Source: Sphingobacterium arenae (lineage in GTDB: Bacteria; Bacteroidota; Bacteroidia; Sphingobacteriales; Sphingobacteriaceae). Taken from it: 64,000 bases of DNA. Positions 26,315 through 36,304 of the stretch are shown here, one piece after another (the first letter of the stretch is position 1; each line of letters opens with the position of its first letter). The stretch is from assembly GCF_014692505.1 (NCBI RefSeq), contig NZ_JACNYK010000002.1:1-64000 (forward strand), written 5' to 3'. The notes below the pieces were generated by a model. It searched no databases and was not told the origin of the DNA. It worked only from the letters and a program-made list of their open reading frames with translations. Both the position numbers and the translations under genes were made by a program.

Positions 26315-28156
26315 ATGAACAACATCAAGATAGCGATCACTCTATTATGCTCGATGTTATGGGTTGCCTTTGCACAAGGGCAATCCATACAACGGGCGGA
26401 ACCCCTGCATTGGTGGGTTGGTATGCATAACCCGGAACTGCAAATCGTGTTATACGGTTCGGATATCGGAGATTGTGAAGTGAAATTGCCGAAGGCCGGC
26501 ATGCAGTTAAAAAAGGTTCAGCAGGTAGAAAATTCAAATTACCTTTTTCTGGATGTCGAAATTCTGGGGAATGCGCAAGCAGGAACTTATCCCATTGAGC
26601 TATACAAAAAAGGTAAGAAAGTGTTAACCCGAGATTATGTGTTGAAGGATCGGGACAAAAATCTCGTGAAAGCACAAGGTGTGACAGCTGCTGATCTTAT
26701 TTATTTGATCATGCCTGATCGGTTTGCCAACGGCGATCCCAGTAATGATTCGGTAAAAGGTCTGCGTGAAACTATGGTGAACCGAGACTCGATGTATTAT
26801 CGACACGGTGGTGATCTTCAGGGGATTATCAATAACTTGGATTACCTCGAGGATTTAGGTGTTACAACGCTTTGGATGACACCTGTTGTGACCAACGATA
26901 TGCCACAGGCTTCTTACCATGGCTATGCCAATACAGAAAACTATGAAATCGATCCGCGTTTTGGAACAGTGGATACTTACCGCGAGCTCGGAAAGGAACT
27001 CCATAAGCGTGATATGAAATTGGTACACGATGTGGTACCCAACCATGTGGGGCTTTATCATTGGACGGTGATCGATCGTCCGTCTTCGGATTGGCTACAT
27101 GAATGGGATACGTTTACACAAACAACCTATAAAGACCAGACGATGTTTGATCCTTATGGAACGCAGGCAGACAAGGATCTGATGGAAAAAGGATGGTTTG
27201 TGAGAACGATGCCGGATCTAAACCACCAAAATGAAAAAATGCAGAGGTATATTACGCAAAGCCATATTTGGTGGATTGAAGAGGCGGGCGTTGATGGGTT
27301 TCGCATCGATACGTATCCCTACAATGATTTGGCTTTTATGGGACAGTGGACGGATGCGATCCGCTCGGAATATCCCAATTTTTCCTTTTTTGGAGAAACA
27401 TGGGTAAACTCCGTCCCTAACCAGGCGTATTTCTTAGGTGGGCAAAAGGTAGGACAAGATGTGGATACGAAATTGGAGGGGGTAACGGATTTCCAATTAA
27501 CATACGCCATAGGTGATGCTCTTAACTTGGAAAAAGATGGGGCTAATAGATTGTACAGTACGCTAAGTGGTGATTACTTGTATCCAAATCCTTTAGCGAA
27601 CGTGATTTTCTTGGACAATCACGATAAAGACCGTTTCTTTTCAACGGTAGGAGAAGATCTGGAAAAATATAAAAGTGCGTTTAGCTGGTTATTGACCTAT
27701 CGTGGTATTCCACAGATGTATTATGGTGCAGAAATATTAATGAAAAACTTCAGTAGACCGGATGGCTTGGTGCGGGATGATTTTAAGGGTGGTTTTCCGG
27801 GGGATGAAGTGAATAAGTTTACGGCTGAGGGGCGTACGGAAGCTGAAAATGACATGTTTAATCATGTGCGTACATTGGCGCAATATAGAAAGCAGACGGC
27901 TGCACTACAGAATGGAAAATTGTTGCATTATGTGCCGCAAAATGATGTATATGTGTATTTCCGGTATAACGAAAAGGAAAAAGTAATGGTGCTGATGAAC
28001 TGTGGTGATGAACAACAGGATGTAGCATTAGCTCGTTTTGACGAGGGTATCGGGCAGTCTAATCAGCTCAAAAATATTTTAACGGGTCAATCTTCGGATT
28101 TACCAAAAAGCATTGTAGTGAAGGGGAAACAAACGTTGGTATTTGAACTAAAATAA
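26315..28156 (+). CDS. Periplasmic neopullulanase/cyclomaltodextrinase-like GH13
   Basis: 613 residues with a signal peptide ending AFAQG, so a periplasmic enzyme like SusA. An N-terminal beta-sandwich (QRAEPLHWWVGMHNPELQIV) is typical of Cyc-maltodextrinase_N. The barrel has MPDRFANGDPSND, LVHDVVPNHVG, DGFRIDTYPY (nucleophile Asp332), FFGETWVN (acid/base Glu361) and FLDNHDKDR. It would break imported maltodextrins to maltose and glucose. It precedes the cytoplasmic maltose genes in the same operon. Confidence 0.92.
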   Translation: MNNIKIAITLLCSMLWVAFAQGQSIQRAEPLHWWVGMHNPELQIVLYGSDIGDCEVKLPKAGMQLKKVQQVENSNYLFLDVEILGNAQAGTYPIELYKKGKKVLTRDYVLKDRDKNLVKAQGVTAADLIYLIMPDRFANGDPSNDSVKGLRETMVNRDSMYYRHGGDLQGIINNLDYLEDLGVTTLWMTPVVTNDMPQASYHGYANTENYEIDPRFGTVDTYRELGKELHKRDMKLVHDVVPNHVGLYHWTVIDRPSSDWLHEWDTFTQTTYKDQTMFDPYGTQADKDLMEKGWFVRTMPDLNHQNEKMQRYITQSHIWWIEEAGVDGFRIDTYPYNDLAFMGQWTDAIRSEYPNFSFFGETWVNSVPNQAYFLGGQKVGQDVDTKLEGVTDFQLTYAIGDALNLEKDGANRLYSTLSGDYLYPNPLANVIFLDNHDKDRFFSTVGEDLEKYKSAFSWLLTYRGIPQMYYGAEILMKNFSRPDGLVRDDFKGGFPGDEVNKFTAEGRTEAENDMFNHVRTLAQYRKQTAALQNGKLLHYVPQNDVYVYFRYNEKEKVMVLMNCGDEQQDVALARFDEGIGQSNQLKNILTGQSSDLPKSIVVKGKQTLVFELK

Positions 28157-28159
28157 CGA

Positions 28160-28819
28160 ATGAAGGCAAGGGAAATAGTAGACGGAGTAGCTGCTGTCAT
28201 ATTTGATTTGGATGGGGTTTTGGTGGACACGGCTGTGTTTCATTATCGGGCTTGGAAGCGACTGGCAAAACAATTTGATTTTGATTTTACGGAGGTAGAA
28301 AATGAACAATTAAAAGGAGTGAGCCGGGTGGATTCGCTGAATCTTATCTTAAAGTGGGCAGATAAGGATGTGCCTGCTGCAGAAAGGGAACAATTGGCGT
28401 CGTTAAAAAATACCTGGTATTTGGAACTAGTGGAAAACATGAAGGAGGGGGATGTGCTGCCTGGCACGATAGACTTATTGACTTATTTGAAAGCGACAGA
28501 TAAAAAGATAGCACTGGGTTCGGCGAGTAAAAATGCGGTACGAATTTTAGAGAAAACCGGTATTCGACATTATTTTGATGCTATTCTTGACGGGAATGCT
28601 GTCAAAAATTCTAAACCTGATCCGGAAGTTTTCTTGAAAGCCGCTACGGCAGTTGGTGTAGCGCCTTCGGGTTGTGTTGTGCTGGAAGATGCGCAGGCAG
28701 GAATTGACGCGGCAAGGGCCGCCAATATGCAGGTGATAGCGGTAGACAAGTCTTATACGCTGGCGAACTACGATGTGCGTGTCGACGATTTATCGGAAAT
28801 ATTGATAAGTGACTATTAA
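28160..28819 (+). CDS. pgmB: Beta-phosphoglucomutase
   Basis: 219 residues of the HAD superfamily. Motif I is FDLDGVLVDTAVFH, motif II LGSASKNA, motif III NSKPDPEVF and motif IV VLEDAQAGIDAA. It converts beta-glucose 1-phosphate to glucose 6-phosphate, the partner step of maltose phosphorylase encoded next. It starts three bases after the GH13 stop. Confidence 0.95.
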   Translation: MKAREIVDGVAAVIFDLDGVLVDTAVFHYRAWKRLAKQFDFDFTEVENEQLKGVSRVDSLNLILKWADKDVPAAEREQLASLKNTWYLELVENMKEGDVLPGTIDLLTYLKATDKKIALGSASKNAVRILEKTGIRHYFDAILDGNAVKNSKPDPEVFLKAATAVGVAPSGCVVLEDAQAGIDAARAANMQVIAVDKSYTLANYDVRVDDLSEILISDY

Positions 28820-28827
28820 CGAAGAAC

Positions 28828-31116
28828 ATGAAGAATTATATCATACACGATCCTTGGCATATTATTGAAGACCAATTTAGAGCAGAGCACAATGAATTTT
28901 CGGAAAGTATTTTTTCCATTGGTAATGGCCGGATGGGGCAGCGGGCGAATTTTGAGGAAGCGTATTCTGGAAAAACGATGCAAGGCTCGTATCTAGCCGG
29001 TATCTATTATCCTGATAAAACAAGAGTGGGTTGGTGGAAGAATGGCTATCCCGAATATTTTGCGAAAGTAATCAATGCCGTGCAATGGATTGGGGTTGAC
29101 GTGCAAATAGACGGTATAGCACTGGATTTGGCAGAGTGTGAAATCACCAGTTTTGAGCGCCGTCTGGATATGAAAGGGGGTGTCCTTTATCGTACGTTTA
29201 AGGCAAAAATGCCTCATGGTAGGGAAGTGGAAGTGACCGCTAAACGGATGTATCATCTGTTTCAATCGGATACAGCCTCCTTGCAGTATACGCTACGTGT
29301 TTTAAATTCGGATGCAAACGTGTCTATTCGTTCTTATTTAAATGGCGATGTTGTTAATCGGGACAGCAATTACGATGAACGCTTCTGGGTGCCTATTGCA
29401 GAAGATATGCAGGACGACCTGGTACTGGTAACGGAAACCAAGAAGACACAGTTTCGTGTAGAAGCGCGTTTGCGAAACGTGTTTTATGTTGGCGGAGCGG
29501 TACAGCCGTCGGGTATAAAGAGAAAAGAACAGTTCTACGTAGAAGAGGACCTCCGTACGCATTTGAAAGCTGGTGAGTCGGTACGTATAGAGAAATATGT
29601 GGCGATGGTGAGCAACCTGAACCACCCTTTGGATAAGCTAACGGAGGCTGCACGGCGCAGTCTGGAAAAAATCGCGTCCAAAACCTTTGGTGAATTAATA
29701 CAATTGCAAACAGATGCTTGGGCGCGCATTTGGGAGGAAAGTGATATTCAGATTGAAGGGGATGTGGCGGCACAGCAGGCTATTCGATTTAATATTTTCC
29801 AGCTAAACCAAACGTATACAGGCGAAGATGCGAGGTTAAATATCGGGCCGAAGGGTTTTACGGGAGAGAAATATGGGGGGGTAACTTATTGGGATACCGA
29901 AGCGTACTGTTTGCCGTTTTATATGGCAACACAGGAGCCTAGGATAGCCCGTAATCTGTTACTCTACCGCTATCAGCATCTGGAGAAAGCGATTGAAAAT
30001 GCAGGCAAGTTAGGGTTTGGTAATGGGGCGGCATTATATCCGATGGTTACGGTCAACGGGGAGGAATGCCATAACGAATGGGAAATTACGTTTGAGGAAA
30101 TCCACCGGAACGGTGCTATTGCTTTTGCCATATACAACTACGTTCGGTATACGGACGATCGCGAATATTTGGCAACCCACGGTTTGGAGGTGTTAATTGG
30201 GATCAGTCGTTTTTGGGCGCAACGTGTTAATTGGAGCGAGGAGAAACAACAATATGTGATGTTGGGTGTAACGGGTCCGAATGAGTACGAGAATAACGTG
30301 AATAACAATTGGTATACGAACAAAATAGCGGTATGGTGTTTACGATATACCTTAAAAATCATTTCGCAGGAACAGGTACAACAAGAGGACCGTTTATACG
30401 ATTTACTGTCGAGACTGGATTATAAAGTGGAGGAAGGTAAACAATGGCAGCATATTGTCGATAATATGTTCCTTCCGGAAGATAGCGACCGTGGTGTATT
30501 TCTGCAGCAGGATGGTTTCTTGGACAAGGAGTTGGTTCCGGCGGCGGAACTCCCCGCGGAAGTACGGCCTTTAAATCAACATTGGAGTTGGGACCGAATT
30601 TTACGTTCTTGCTATATTAAACAGGCGGATGTGTTGCAGGGTATTTATTTCTTTGAAGATGAATTTGATGAGGGTACCATTCGCCGTAACTATGACTTCT
30701 ACGAACCGCTAACGGTTCATGAAAGTTCGCTGTCGCCTTGTGTGCATGCGATTATCGCGGCTAAATTAGGCAAGGAAGATAAGGCATATGAATTCTATCT
30801 CCGCACGGCACGACTGGATTTAGATGATTATAACAACGATACGGAAGATGGTTTACACATCACGTCGATGGCGGGGACTTGGTTGGCTATTGTAGAAGGG
30901 TTTGCGGGAATGCGGGTGCGGGAGGGACAATTACATTTCCAGACTTTTATTCCTAAAAACTGGCAAAGCTATGCTTTTCATGTACAGTATCGAGGAACGA
31001 AGTTGTACATCCGCGTAAACCAGGATGATTTTGAAATCAAAAATCTATCGGATACGGAAATTAGTATTATATTTAACGGTGAACAGCTTTTGATAGAACC
31101 TGAATGGAAATCTTAA
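28828..31116 (+). CDS. Maltose phosphorylase, GH65
   Basis: 762 residues with the GH65 plan: a beta-sandwich N-domain (SIGNGRMGQRANFEE), helical linker, an (alpha/alpha)6 barrel and a short C-domain. Catalytic-site stretches are GVTYWDTEAYCLPFY, VTGPNEYENNVNNNWYTNKI (Glu as general acid) and LNQHWSWDRILRSCYIKQADV. It splits maltose with phosphate to glucose and beta-glucose 1-phosphate. Kojibiose or trehalose phosphorylases share the fold, but the operon favours maltose. No signal peptide, so cytoplasmic. Confidence 0.92.
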   Translation: MKNYIIHDPWHIIEDQFRAEHNEFSESIFSIGNGRMGQRANFEEAYSGKTMQGSYLAGIYYPDKTRVGWWKNGYPEYFAKVINAVQWIGVDVQIDGIALDLAECEITSFERRLDMKGGVLYRTFKAKMPHGREVEVTAKRMYHLFQSDTASLQYTLRVLNSDANVSIRSYLNGDVVNRDSNYDERFWVPIAEDMQDDLVLVTETKKTQFRVEARLRNVFYVGGAVQPSGIKRKEQFYVEEDLRTHLKAGESVRIEKYVAMVSNLNHPLDKLTEAARRSLEKIASKTFGELIQLQTDAWARIWEESDIQIEGDVAAQQAIRFNIFQLNQTYTGEDARLNIGPKGFTGEKYGGVTYWDTEAYCLPFYMATQEPRIARNLLLYRYQHLEKAIENAGKLGFGNGAALYPMVTVNGEECHNEWEITFEEIHRNGAIAFAIYNYVRYTDDREYLATHGLEVLIGISRFWAQRVNWSEEKQQYVMLGVTGPNEYENNVNNNWYTNKIAVWCLRYTLKIISQEQVQQEDRLYDLLSRLDYKVEEGKQWQHIVDNMFLPEDSDRGVFLQQDGFLDKELVPAAELPAEVRPLNQHWSWDRILRSCYIKQADVLQGIYFFEDEFDEGTIRRNYDFYEPLTVHESSLSPCVHAIIAAKLGKEDKAYEFYLRTARLDLDDYNNDTEDGLHITSMAGTWLAIVEGFAGMRVREGQLHFQTFIPKNWQSYAFHVQYRGTKLYIRVNQDDFEIKNLSDTEISIIFNGEQLLIEPEWKS

Positions 31117-31125
31117 ATCCCTTTC

Positions 31126-32466
31126 ATGAACAATATACGCGTTAAACCTGCTTTGACTGTAGCTCAGATCATCAATATGAGTATGGGCTTTTTAGGGATC
31201 CAAATGGGATTCGCTTTGCAGAATAGCAATGCTTCCCGCATTCTGCAAACATTTGGTGCTGATGTGGAGCATTTGTCTTTGTTTTGGCTAGCAGCTCCGA
31301 TTACAGGAATGATTGTACAACCGATTATTGGTCATTATAGTGATCGTACATGGACAAAGATGGGCCGCCGCCGGCCTTTCTTTTTGGTGGGTGCCTTATT
31401 AACGGCAATAGCATTGGTCTTGATGCCCAATATTGCTTTGTTCACGGCAATACTTCCGCCCTTGTTGATCGGTGCTGGTATGCTCATGCTGATGGATGCG
31501 TCTATCAATGTAACCATGGAACCTTTTCGAGCACTTGTAGGGGATAACCTTCCCAGTGCTCAACGAAGTTTGGGCTTTTCGGTTCAGACTGTTTTAATAG
31601 GTATGGGGGCGGTGGTAGGTTCCTGGCTGCCTTATGTATTTGCGGAATACTTACATATACCTGCAGATGGGGGCGACGGCATCGTGCCGCAAAATGTAAT
31701 TTATTCTTTTTACTTCGGTGCGTTCGTATTGATTGCAACTATTCTGTGGACTGTTTTCACGACAAAAGAATATACGCCGAAAGAACTGGAGTCTTTTGTG
31801 GGGGAGGAAGAGGTCGAAGCGGAAGCTCAATCGTCAACGAGTCATCATTTGGGTGCTATCGTTCAGGATTTCAAACGGATGCCTTTAACCATGAAAAAGC
31901 TTGGATGGGTGCAGTTTTTCTCCTGGTTTGCGCTGTTCATGATGTGGGTGTACATGACACCGGCTATTGCGGAACATGTATTTTATAGGATGGATGGAGA
32001 ACGCAATCGACTTTATGCGGAAGCGGGCAACTGGGTGGGTGTACTTTTTGGTGTATACAACGGTATATCCGCCATATACGCTATTTTCTTACCGCGGCTT
32101 GCGAATCGATTTGGACGAACAAAGGTACATGCAGTCGGGTTGGTAATAGGTGGCGTTTCGTTGATTTCGATACTTTTTATTTCTTCGCCGAATATTTTGT
32201 TGTTAACGATGTTGGGAGTCGGGATAGCGTGGGGTAGCATTCTTTCTATGCCTTATGCTATTCTAAGCGATAGCTTACCTGCTCGAAAAATGGGGGTATA
32301 TATGGGAATTTTTAATTTCTTCATCACTTTTCCGCAAATAGTATGTGGCTTTTTCGGTGGCATGATTATTAAATATGCTTTTGGTAGCCAGCCGATATAT
32401 GGGATTATGCTAGGAGGGGTGTTTATGTTGCTAGGTGCTATTTCGGTATGGCGGATTAAAGAATAA
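31126..32466 (+). CDS. MFS sugar transporter, SLC45/GPH-like
   Basis: 446 residues with about 12 membrane helices. Family motifs are GHYSDRTWTKMGRRRPFFL after helix 2-3 and NRFGRTKVHAVGLVIGG in the second half. Position at the end of the operon and similarity to bacterial maltose/sucrose proton symporters suggest maltose uptake over the inner membrane, giving substrate for the phosphorylase. Substrate is inferred. Confidence 0.87.
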   Translation: MNNIRVKPALTVAQIINMSMGFLGIQMGFALQNSNASRILQTFGADVEHLSLFWLAAPITGMIVQPIIGHYSDRTWTKMGRRRPFFLVGALLTAIALVLMPNIALFTAILPPLLIGAGMLMLMDASINVTMEPFRALVGDNLPSAQRSLGFSVQTVLIGMGAVVGSWLPYVFAEYLHIPADGGDGIVPQNVIYSFYFGAFVLIATILWTVFTTKEYTPKELESFVGEEEVEAEAQSSTSHHLGAIVQDFKRMPLTMKKLGWVQFFSWFALFMMWVYMTPAIAEHVFYRMDGERNRLYAEAGNWVGVLFGVYNGISAIYAIFLPRLANRFGRTKVHAVGLVIGGVSLISILFISSPNILLLTMLGVGIAWGSILSMPYAILSDSLPARKMGVYMGIFNFFITFPQIVCGFFGGMIIKYAFGSQPIYGIMLGGVFMLLGAISVWRIKE

Positions 32467-32498
32467 AAAACGGGGATCAATCATCCCCGTTTTTTTTA
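32465..32498. terminator. Bidirectional terminator between the maltose operon and clpB
   Basis: A-run, CGGGGAT (32471-32477), loop CAATC, ATCCCCG (32483-32489) and a T8 run. The A and T runs on both sides serve both convergent units; the stop of clpB lies inside it. Confidence 0.9.
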
Positions 32499-35083
32499 TT
32501 CATAAACACAAACTTACCGTCGAATACATCCAGTTGGATAACAGCATCTTTCGTTATTTTGCCGGAAAGGATCTCTTTAGAAAGTTCGTTGAGTACGCGT
32601 TTTTGGATAACCCGTTTTAACGGTCTTGCACCGTATACCGGATCGTAGCCCAATTGACCTAACCAATCAAGGGCGTCTTCGCTTGCGGATAAGAATATAT
32701 GTTGCTCAGCAAGCTGTCTCTCTATGTTTTGAAACTGCATGCGTACAATATCGCCAATTTCATCCCGGCTCAACGGTGTAAACATGATCACTTCATCGAT
32801 CCGGTTCAGGAACTCCGGTCTGATAGATTTCTGTAAGAGTTCAAACACGTCATCTTTGGTTTTTGCAATTACTTCATCCCGGTTATTGTCATCCAATTTC
32901 GAGAAATTCTCTTGAATAATATGCGATCCGGTGTTGGACGTCATGATGATGATCGTATTCTTGAAGTTGACGACACGTCCTTTATTGTCTGTGAGGTGTC
33001 CGTCGTCCAATACTTGTAATAAAATATTAAATACATCGGGATGTGCTTTTTCTATTTCGTCTAAAAGAACGACGGAATATGGCCGACGACGGACGGCTTC
33101 GGTTAACTGTCCACCTTCTTCGTAACCAACGTAGCCGGGAGGCGCTCCAATTAATCTGGATACGGCGTGGCGCTCTTGATATTCTGACATATCAATCCGT
33201 ACCATGGCTTGTTCGTCGTCAAATAGAAACTCAGCGAGCGCTTTGGCAAGTTCCGTTTTACCTACCCCGGTTGTACCGAGGAAGATGAAAGAACCGATAG
33301 GGCGTTTCGCATCACTCAGTCCGGCTCTGGAACGACGTATGGCGTCAGAAATGGCTTCGATGGCCTCGTGTTGGCCCGCAACACGCTTGTGCAGTTCTTC
33401 TTCGAGGTTAAGCAGCTTCTCGCGCTCCGATTGTATCATCTTATTGACGGGGATACCGGTCCAGCGGGATACGACATCGGCGATATCTTCCGAGGTGACT
33501 TCTTCTTTCAGCATACGGCTGTCCTGCTGCTTCTCCGCCAGTTCAACCTTTAGTTTCTCGACTTTATCTTGTGCTTCCTTGATTTTTCCGTAGCGCAATT
33601 CAGCTACTTTACCGTAATCGCCGGCACGCTCCGCCTGTTCGGCTTCCAGTTTATAGTCTTCAATATATTGAATTTCTTGGTTCACTTGATCCACCAAGCT
33701 TTTCTCCGATTGCCAAGCGGCTTTTAGCGAATCACGCTCGTTGGAAAGGTTGGCAATGGTCTCCGAAAGCTCACTGACTTTCTTCTTATCATGTTCCCGT
33801 TTAATGGCTTCTCGCTCAATTTCCAATTGCATAATGCGTCTTTCGAGTTCATCGACCTCTTCTGGAACGGAGTCCATCTCCAGCCGTAGCTTAGAGGCGG
33901 CTTCGTCTATCAGGTCTATCGCTTTGTCTGGCAGAAATCTATCGGTAATATAACGCTGCGATAGCTCTACGGCGGCTATGATAGATTCGTCGAGTATACG
34001 GACTTTATGGTGTGTTTCATATCGTTCTTTTAAACCGCGGAGGATAGAAATAGCATCTTGTGTATCTGGCTCCTCGACCATAACCTTCTGGAAGCGACGT
34101 TCCAAGGCTTTATCTTTTTCAAAGTATTTTTGATATTCATTTAGCGTGGTTGCACCAATTGCGCGGAGTTCGCCACGGGCTAATGCTGGTTTTAGGATGT
34201 TTGCGGCGTCCATAGCACCTTCACCACCACCGGCACCTACCAAGGTGTGGATTTCGTCGATAAATAAGATAATTTCTCCATCGCTATCTGATACCTCTTT
34301 TACCACGGCTTTTAGACGTTCTTCAAACTCGCCCTTGTATTTCGCCCCCGCGATGAGTGCACCCATATCTAAGGAGAACACCGTTTTTGATTTTAAATTT
34401 TCTGGCGCGTCTCCTTTGATGATCCGATGTGCGATACCTTCGGCAATGGCTGTTTTACCCACACCGGGCTCACCAACTAGAATCGGATTATTCTTGGTAC
34501 GGCGTGATAGTATTTGCATCACGCGACGAATTTCTTCGTCGCGACCGATTACGGGGTCCAACTTTCCGGACTCTGCAAACTCATTGAGATTACGGGCGTA
34601 TTTGCCGAGGGCATTGTAAGTTGCTTCTGCATTCTGATCGGTAACCCGATTATTTCCCCGGAGTTCTTTGATCGCAAGCTTCAGGTCTTTCTCATTTACG
34701 CCTTGATCTTTCAATAGGGAAGCTGTTTTATCGCTCGAGGAAAGTAAACCTAAGAGAATGTGTTCGATGGAAACAAATTCATCATGAAACTCTTTGAGGT
34801 AACTTTGTGCCTTTTGCAATACCGAAGCCGATGTATTACTGAGGTATACGTTGCTTCCACTTACTTTAGGTAAGGAAGCTATTTGTTTGTCTGTCTCTGT
34901 TTCCAGGTAGGGGGTGTTCACGTTTAGCTTCTTTAGTAGATGGCCGATAACGTGCTCGTCCACGGTGAGGAGTGCTTTTAATATATGTGCGGGCTCGATG
35001 GCTTGCTGCTGATTACCCGACGCAATTTCAGATGCCTTTTGTATGGCTTCCTGTGCTTTGATTGTATAGTTGTTAAAGTTCAT
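32477..35083 (-). CDS. clpB: ATP-dependent disaggregase ClpB
   Basis: 868 residues, the full ClpB plan: N-domain (1-145), AAA1 with GEPGVGKTAIAEG, the long coiled-coil middle domain (about 400-540), AAA2 with GTTGVGKTELAKAL, and the C-domain ending with GARPLKRVIQKRVLNELSKEI. It works with DnaK to dissolve aggregates. Presence of the full middle domain separates it from ClpA and ClpC. No clear heat-shock inverted repeat was seen upstream. Confidence 0.97.
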   Translation of the reverse strand: MNFNNYTIKAQEAIQKASEIASGNQQQAIEPAHILKALLTVDEHVIGHLLKKLNVNTPYLETETDKQIASLPKVSGSNVYLSNTSASVLQKAQSYLKEFHDEFVSIEHILLGLLSSSDKTASLLKDQGVNEKDLKLAIKELRGNNRVTDQNAEATYNALGKYARNLNEFAESGKLDPVIGRDEEIRRVMQILSRRTKNNPILVGEPGVGKTAIAEGIAHRIIKGDAPENLKSKTVFSLDMGALIAGAKYKGEFEERLKAVVKEVSDSDGEIILFIDEIHTLVGAGGGEGAMDAANILKPALARGELRAIGATTLNEYQKYFEKDKALERRFQKVMVEEPDTQDAISILRGLKERYETHHKVRILDESIIAAVELSQRYITDRFLPDKAIDLIDEAASKLRLEMDSVPEEVDELERRIMQLEIEREAIKREHDKKKVSELSETIANLSNERDSLKAAWQSEKSLVDQVNQEIQYIEDYKLEAEQAERAGDYGKVAELRYGKIKEAQDKVEKLKVELAEKQQDSRMLKEEVTSEDIADVVSRWTGIPVNKMIQSEREKLLNLEEELHKRVAGQHEAIEAISDAIRRSRAGLSDAKRPIGSFIFLGTTGVGKTELAKALAEFLFDDEQAMVRIDMSEYQERHAVSRLIGAPPGYVGYEEGGQLTEAVRRRPYSVVLLDEIEKAHPDVFNILLQVLDDGHLTDNKGRVVNFKNTIIIMTSNTGSHIIQENFSKLDDNNRDEVIAKTKDDVFELLQKSIRPEFLNRIDEVIMFTPLSRDEIGDIVRMQFQNIERQLAEQHIFLSASEDALDWLGQLGYDPVYGARPLKRVIQKRVLNELSKEILSGKITKDAVIQLDVFDGKFVFMNKKNGDD

Positions 35084-35447
35084 GTGTTATAATTATTTAT
35101 AAGTCTTTAAAAGGCCATATGGTATATTCAGATTATCTTCGATGAGCTTGCTATGCTCCGTTATATTCCATTTGTATAGGTAATCTTGGATATAATCATA
35201 TCTATTTAAAAACTGTGTAATATCTTAATTTGATGTCCTTTTATTGCTAAACAATTTAAGTGCCTTTTTGATTTTAGATTTTTATTCGGAAATTATGTCA
35301 TTTTAAAATAGGGGATGAATGCCAAAATGTCTTGTGTTTATTTTTGACTTTGCTGAGTGTAAGGCGGATAGCGAGTTTTTTAAAAAAGTACTTGCATAAT
35401 AGAAATAGAACTATGATATTTGCATCACCAAATCGGAAACGATTTAA
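35084..35447. other. Intergenic region between clpB and the tRNA pair
   Basis: 364 bases, A/T rich, with no credible open frame. The left side should hold the clpB promoter (reading left); no TAnnTTTG box is obvious there. The right side holds a probable tRNA promoter at 35391-35422. Nothing else was recognised. Confidence 0.5.
35391..35422 (+). promoter_or_regulatory. Probable promoter of the tRNA genes
   Basis: CTTG (35391-35394) and GATATTTG (35415-35422) are 20 bases apart, close to the Bacteroidota -33/-7 pattern, with the first tRNA starting 25 bases later. The first two -7 bases deviate from TA. Confidence 0.45.
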
Positions 35448-35520
<73 letters not shown>

Positions 35521-35568
35521 CAAAAATACCAAAACAATATGGCGATATGCCAAGATGTGATGGTTACC

Positions 35569-35642
35569 GCGCTCATAGCTTAACTGGATAGAGCACCTGA
35601 CTACGAATCAGGAGGTTAGGGGTTCGACTCCCTTTGAGCGCA
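35569..35642 (+). tRNA. tRNA-Arg (anticodon ACG)
   Basis: Acceptor arms GCGCTCA and TGAGCGC with discriminator A, anticodon stem CCTGA/TCAGG with loop CTACGAA, and T-arm GGGTTCGACTCCC. The A34 would be edited to inosine. CCA is not encoded. It lies 48 bases after tRNA-Thr, probably co-transcribed. Confidence 0.96.
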
Positions 35643-35648
35643 CAAGCG

Positions 35649-35682
35649 AAGCCTAATTCGTTATCGGATTAGGCTTTTTTTT
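35649..35682 (+). terminator. Terminator after the tRNA pair
   Basis: AGCCTAATTCG (35650-35660) pairs with CGGATTAGGCT with one mismatch around a TTAT loop, followed by a T8 run. It separates the tRNAs from adk. Confidence 0.88.
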
Positions 35683-35701
35683 GAACATAAAATAACAACT
35701 T

Positions 35702-36271
35702 ATGCTAAACCTCGTCTTATTCGGTCCTCCCGGTGCAGGGAAAGGTACTCAATCAGAAAAACTCATTGAAAAATACCAATTGGTTCATATTTCTACGGGC
35801 GATATTTTTCGTGCGCATATCAAAGGCCAAACAACATTAGGACAGCAAGTTAGTCAGATCATTGCCGATGGTAATCTTGTCCCTGATGCGATCACCATTG
35901 CGATGCTTGAAGAGGAAATTAATAAAAATCCGCATGCTAAGGGATTTATTTTTGATGGATTTCCTCGTACAGTGGCGCAGGCAGAGGCTTTGGACGAATT
36001 TATGGAATCGATCAATGAACGCATCACGGGTGTCTTGGCATTGGATGTAACCGAAGAAGAATTAAAGCAGCGTATTGCTAAACGACAGGCGATCTCTGGC
36101 CGTGCAGATGATGCTGCTGATAAGTTGACAAAACGTATCGAAGAGTATTTTAATAAAACTATACACGTATTACCATATTATGAAGGACAGGGCAAATTGT
36201 CGAAAGTAAATGGTATTGGTGACATTGATACCATTTTCCAATCGTTGACAACGATTATTGATCAGTATTAA
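35702..36271 (+). CDS. adk: Adenylate kinase
   Basis: 189 residues, the short form without a zinc-type lid insertion. P-loop FGPPGAGKGTQSEKL, AMP-site HISTGDIFRAHI, FDGFPRTVAQAEAL and the compact lid IAKRQAISGRADD. It interconverts ATP, AMP and ADP. obgE follows by 33 bases. Confidence 0.97.
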   Translation: MLNLVLFGPPGAGKGTQSEKLIEKYQLVHISTGDIFRAHIKGQTTLGQQVSQIIADGNLVPDAITIAMLEEEINKNPHAKGFIFDGFPRTVAQAEALDEFMESINERITGVLALDVTEEELKQRIAKRQAISGRADDAADKLTKRIEEYFNKTIHVLPYYEGQGKLSKVNGIGDIDTIFQSLTTIIDQY

Positions 36272-36304
36272 TTCTCCAGCAAAAAAGGAATAGCATTCTA
36301 GAAT

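Noticed and set aside
33043..34717. Several open frames on the plus strand opposite clpB
   Set aside because: They are low-complexity (Ser-rich) antisense shadows of a strongly conserved gene.
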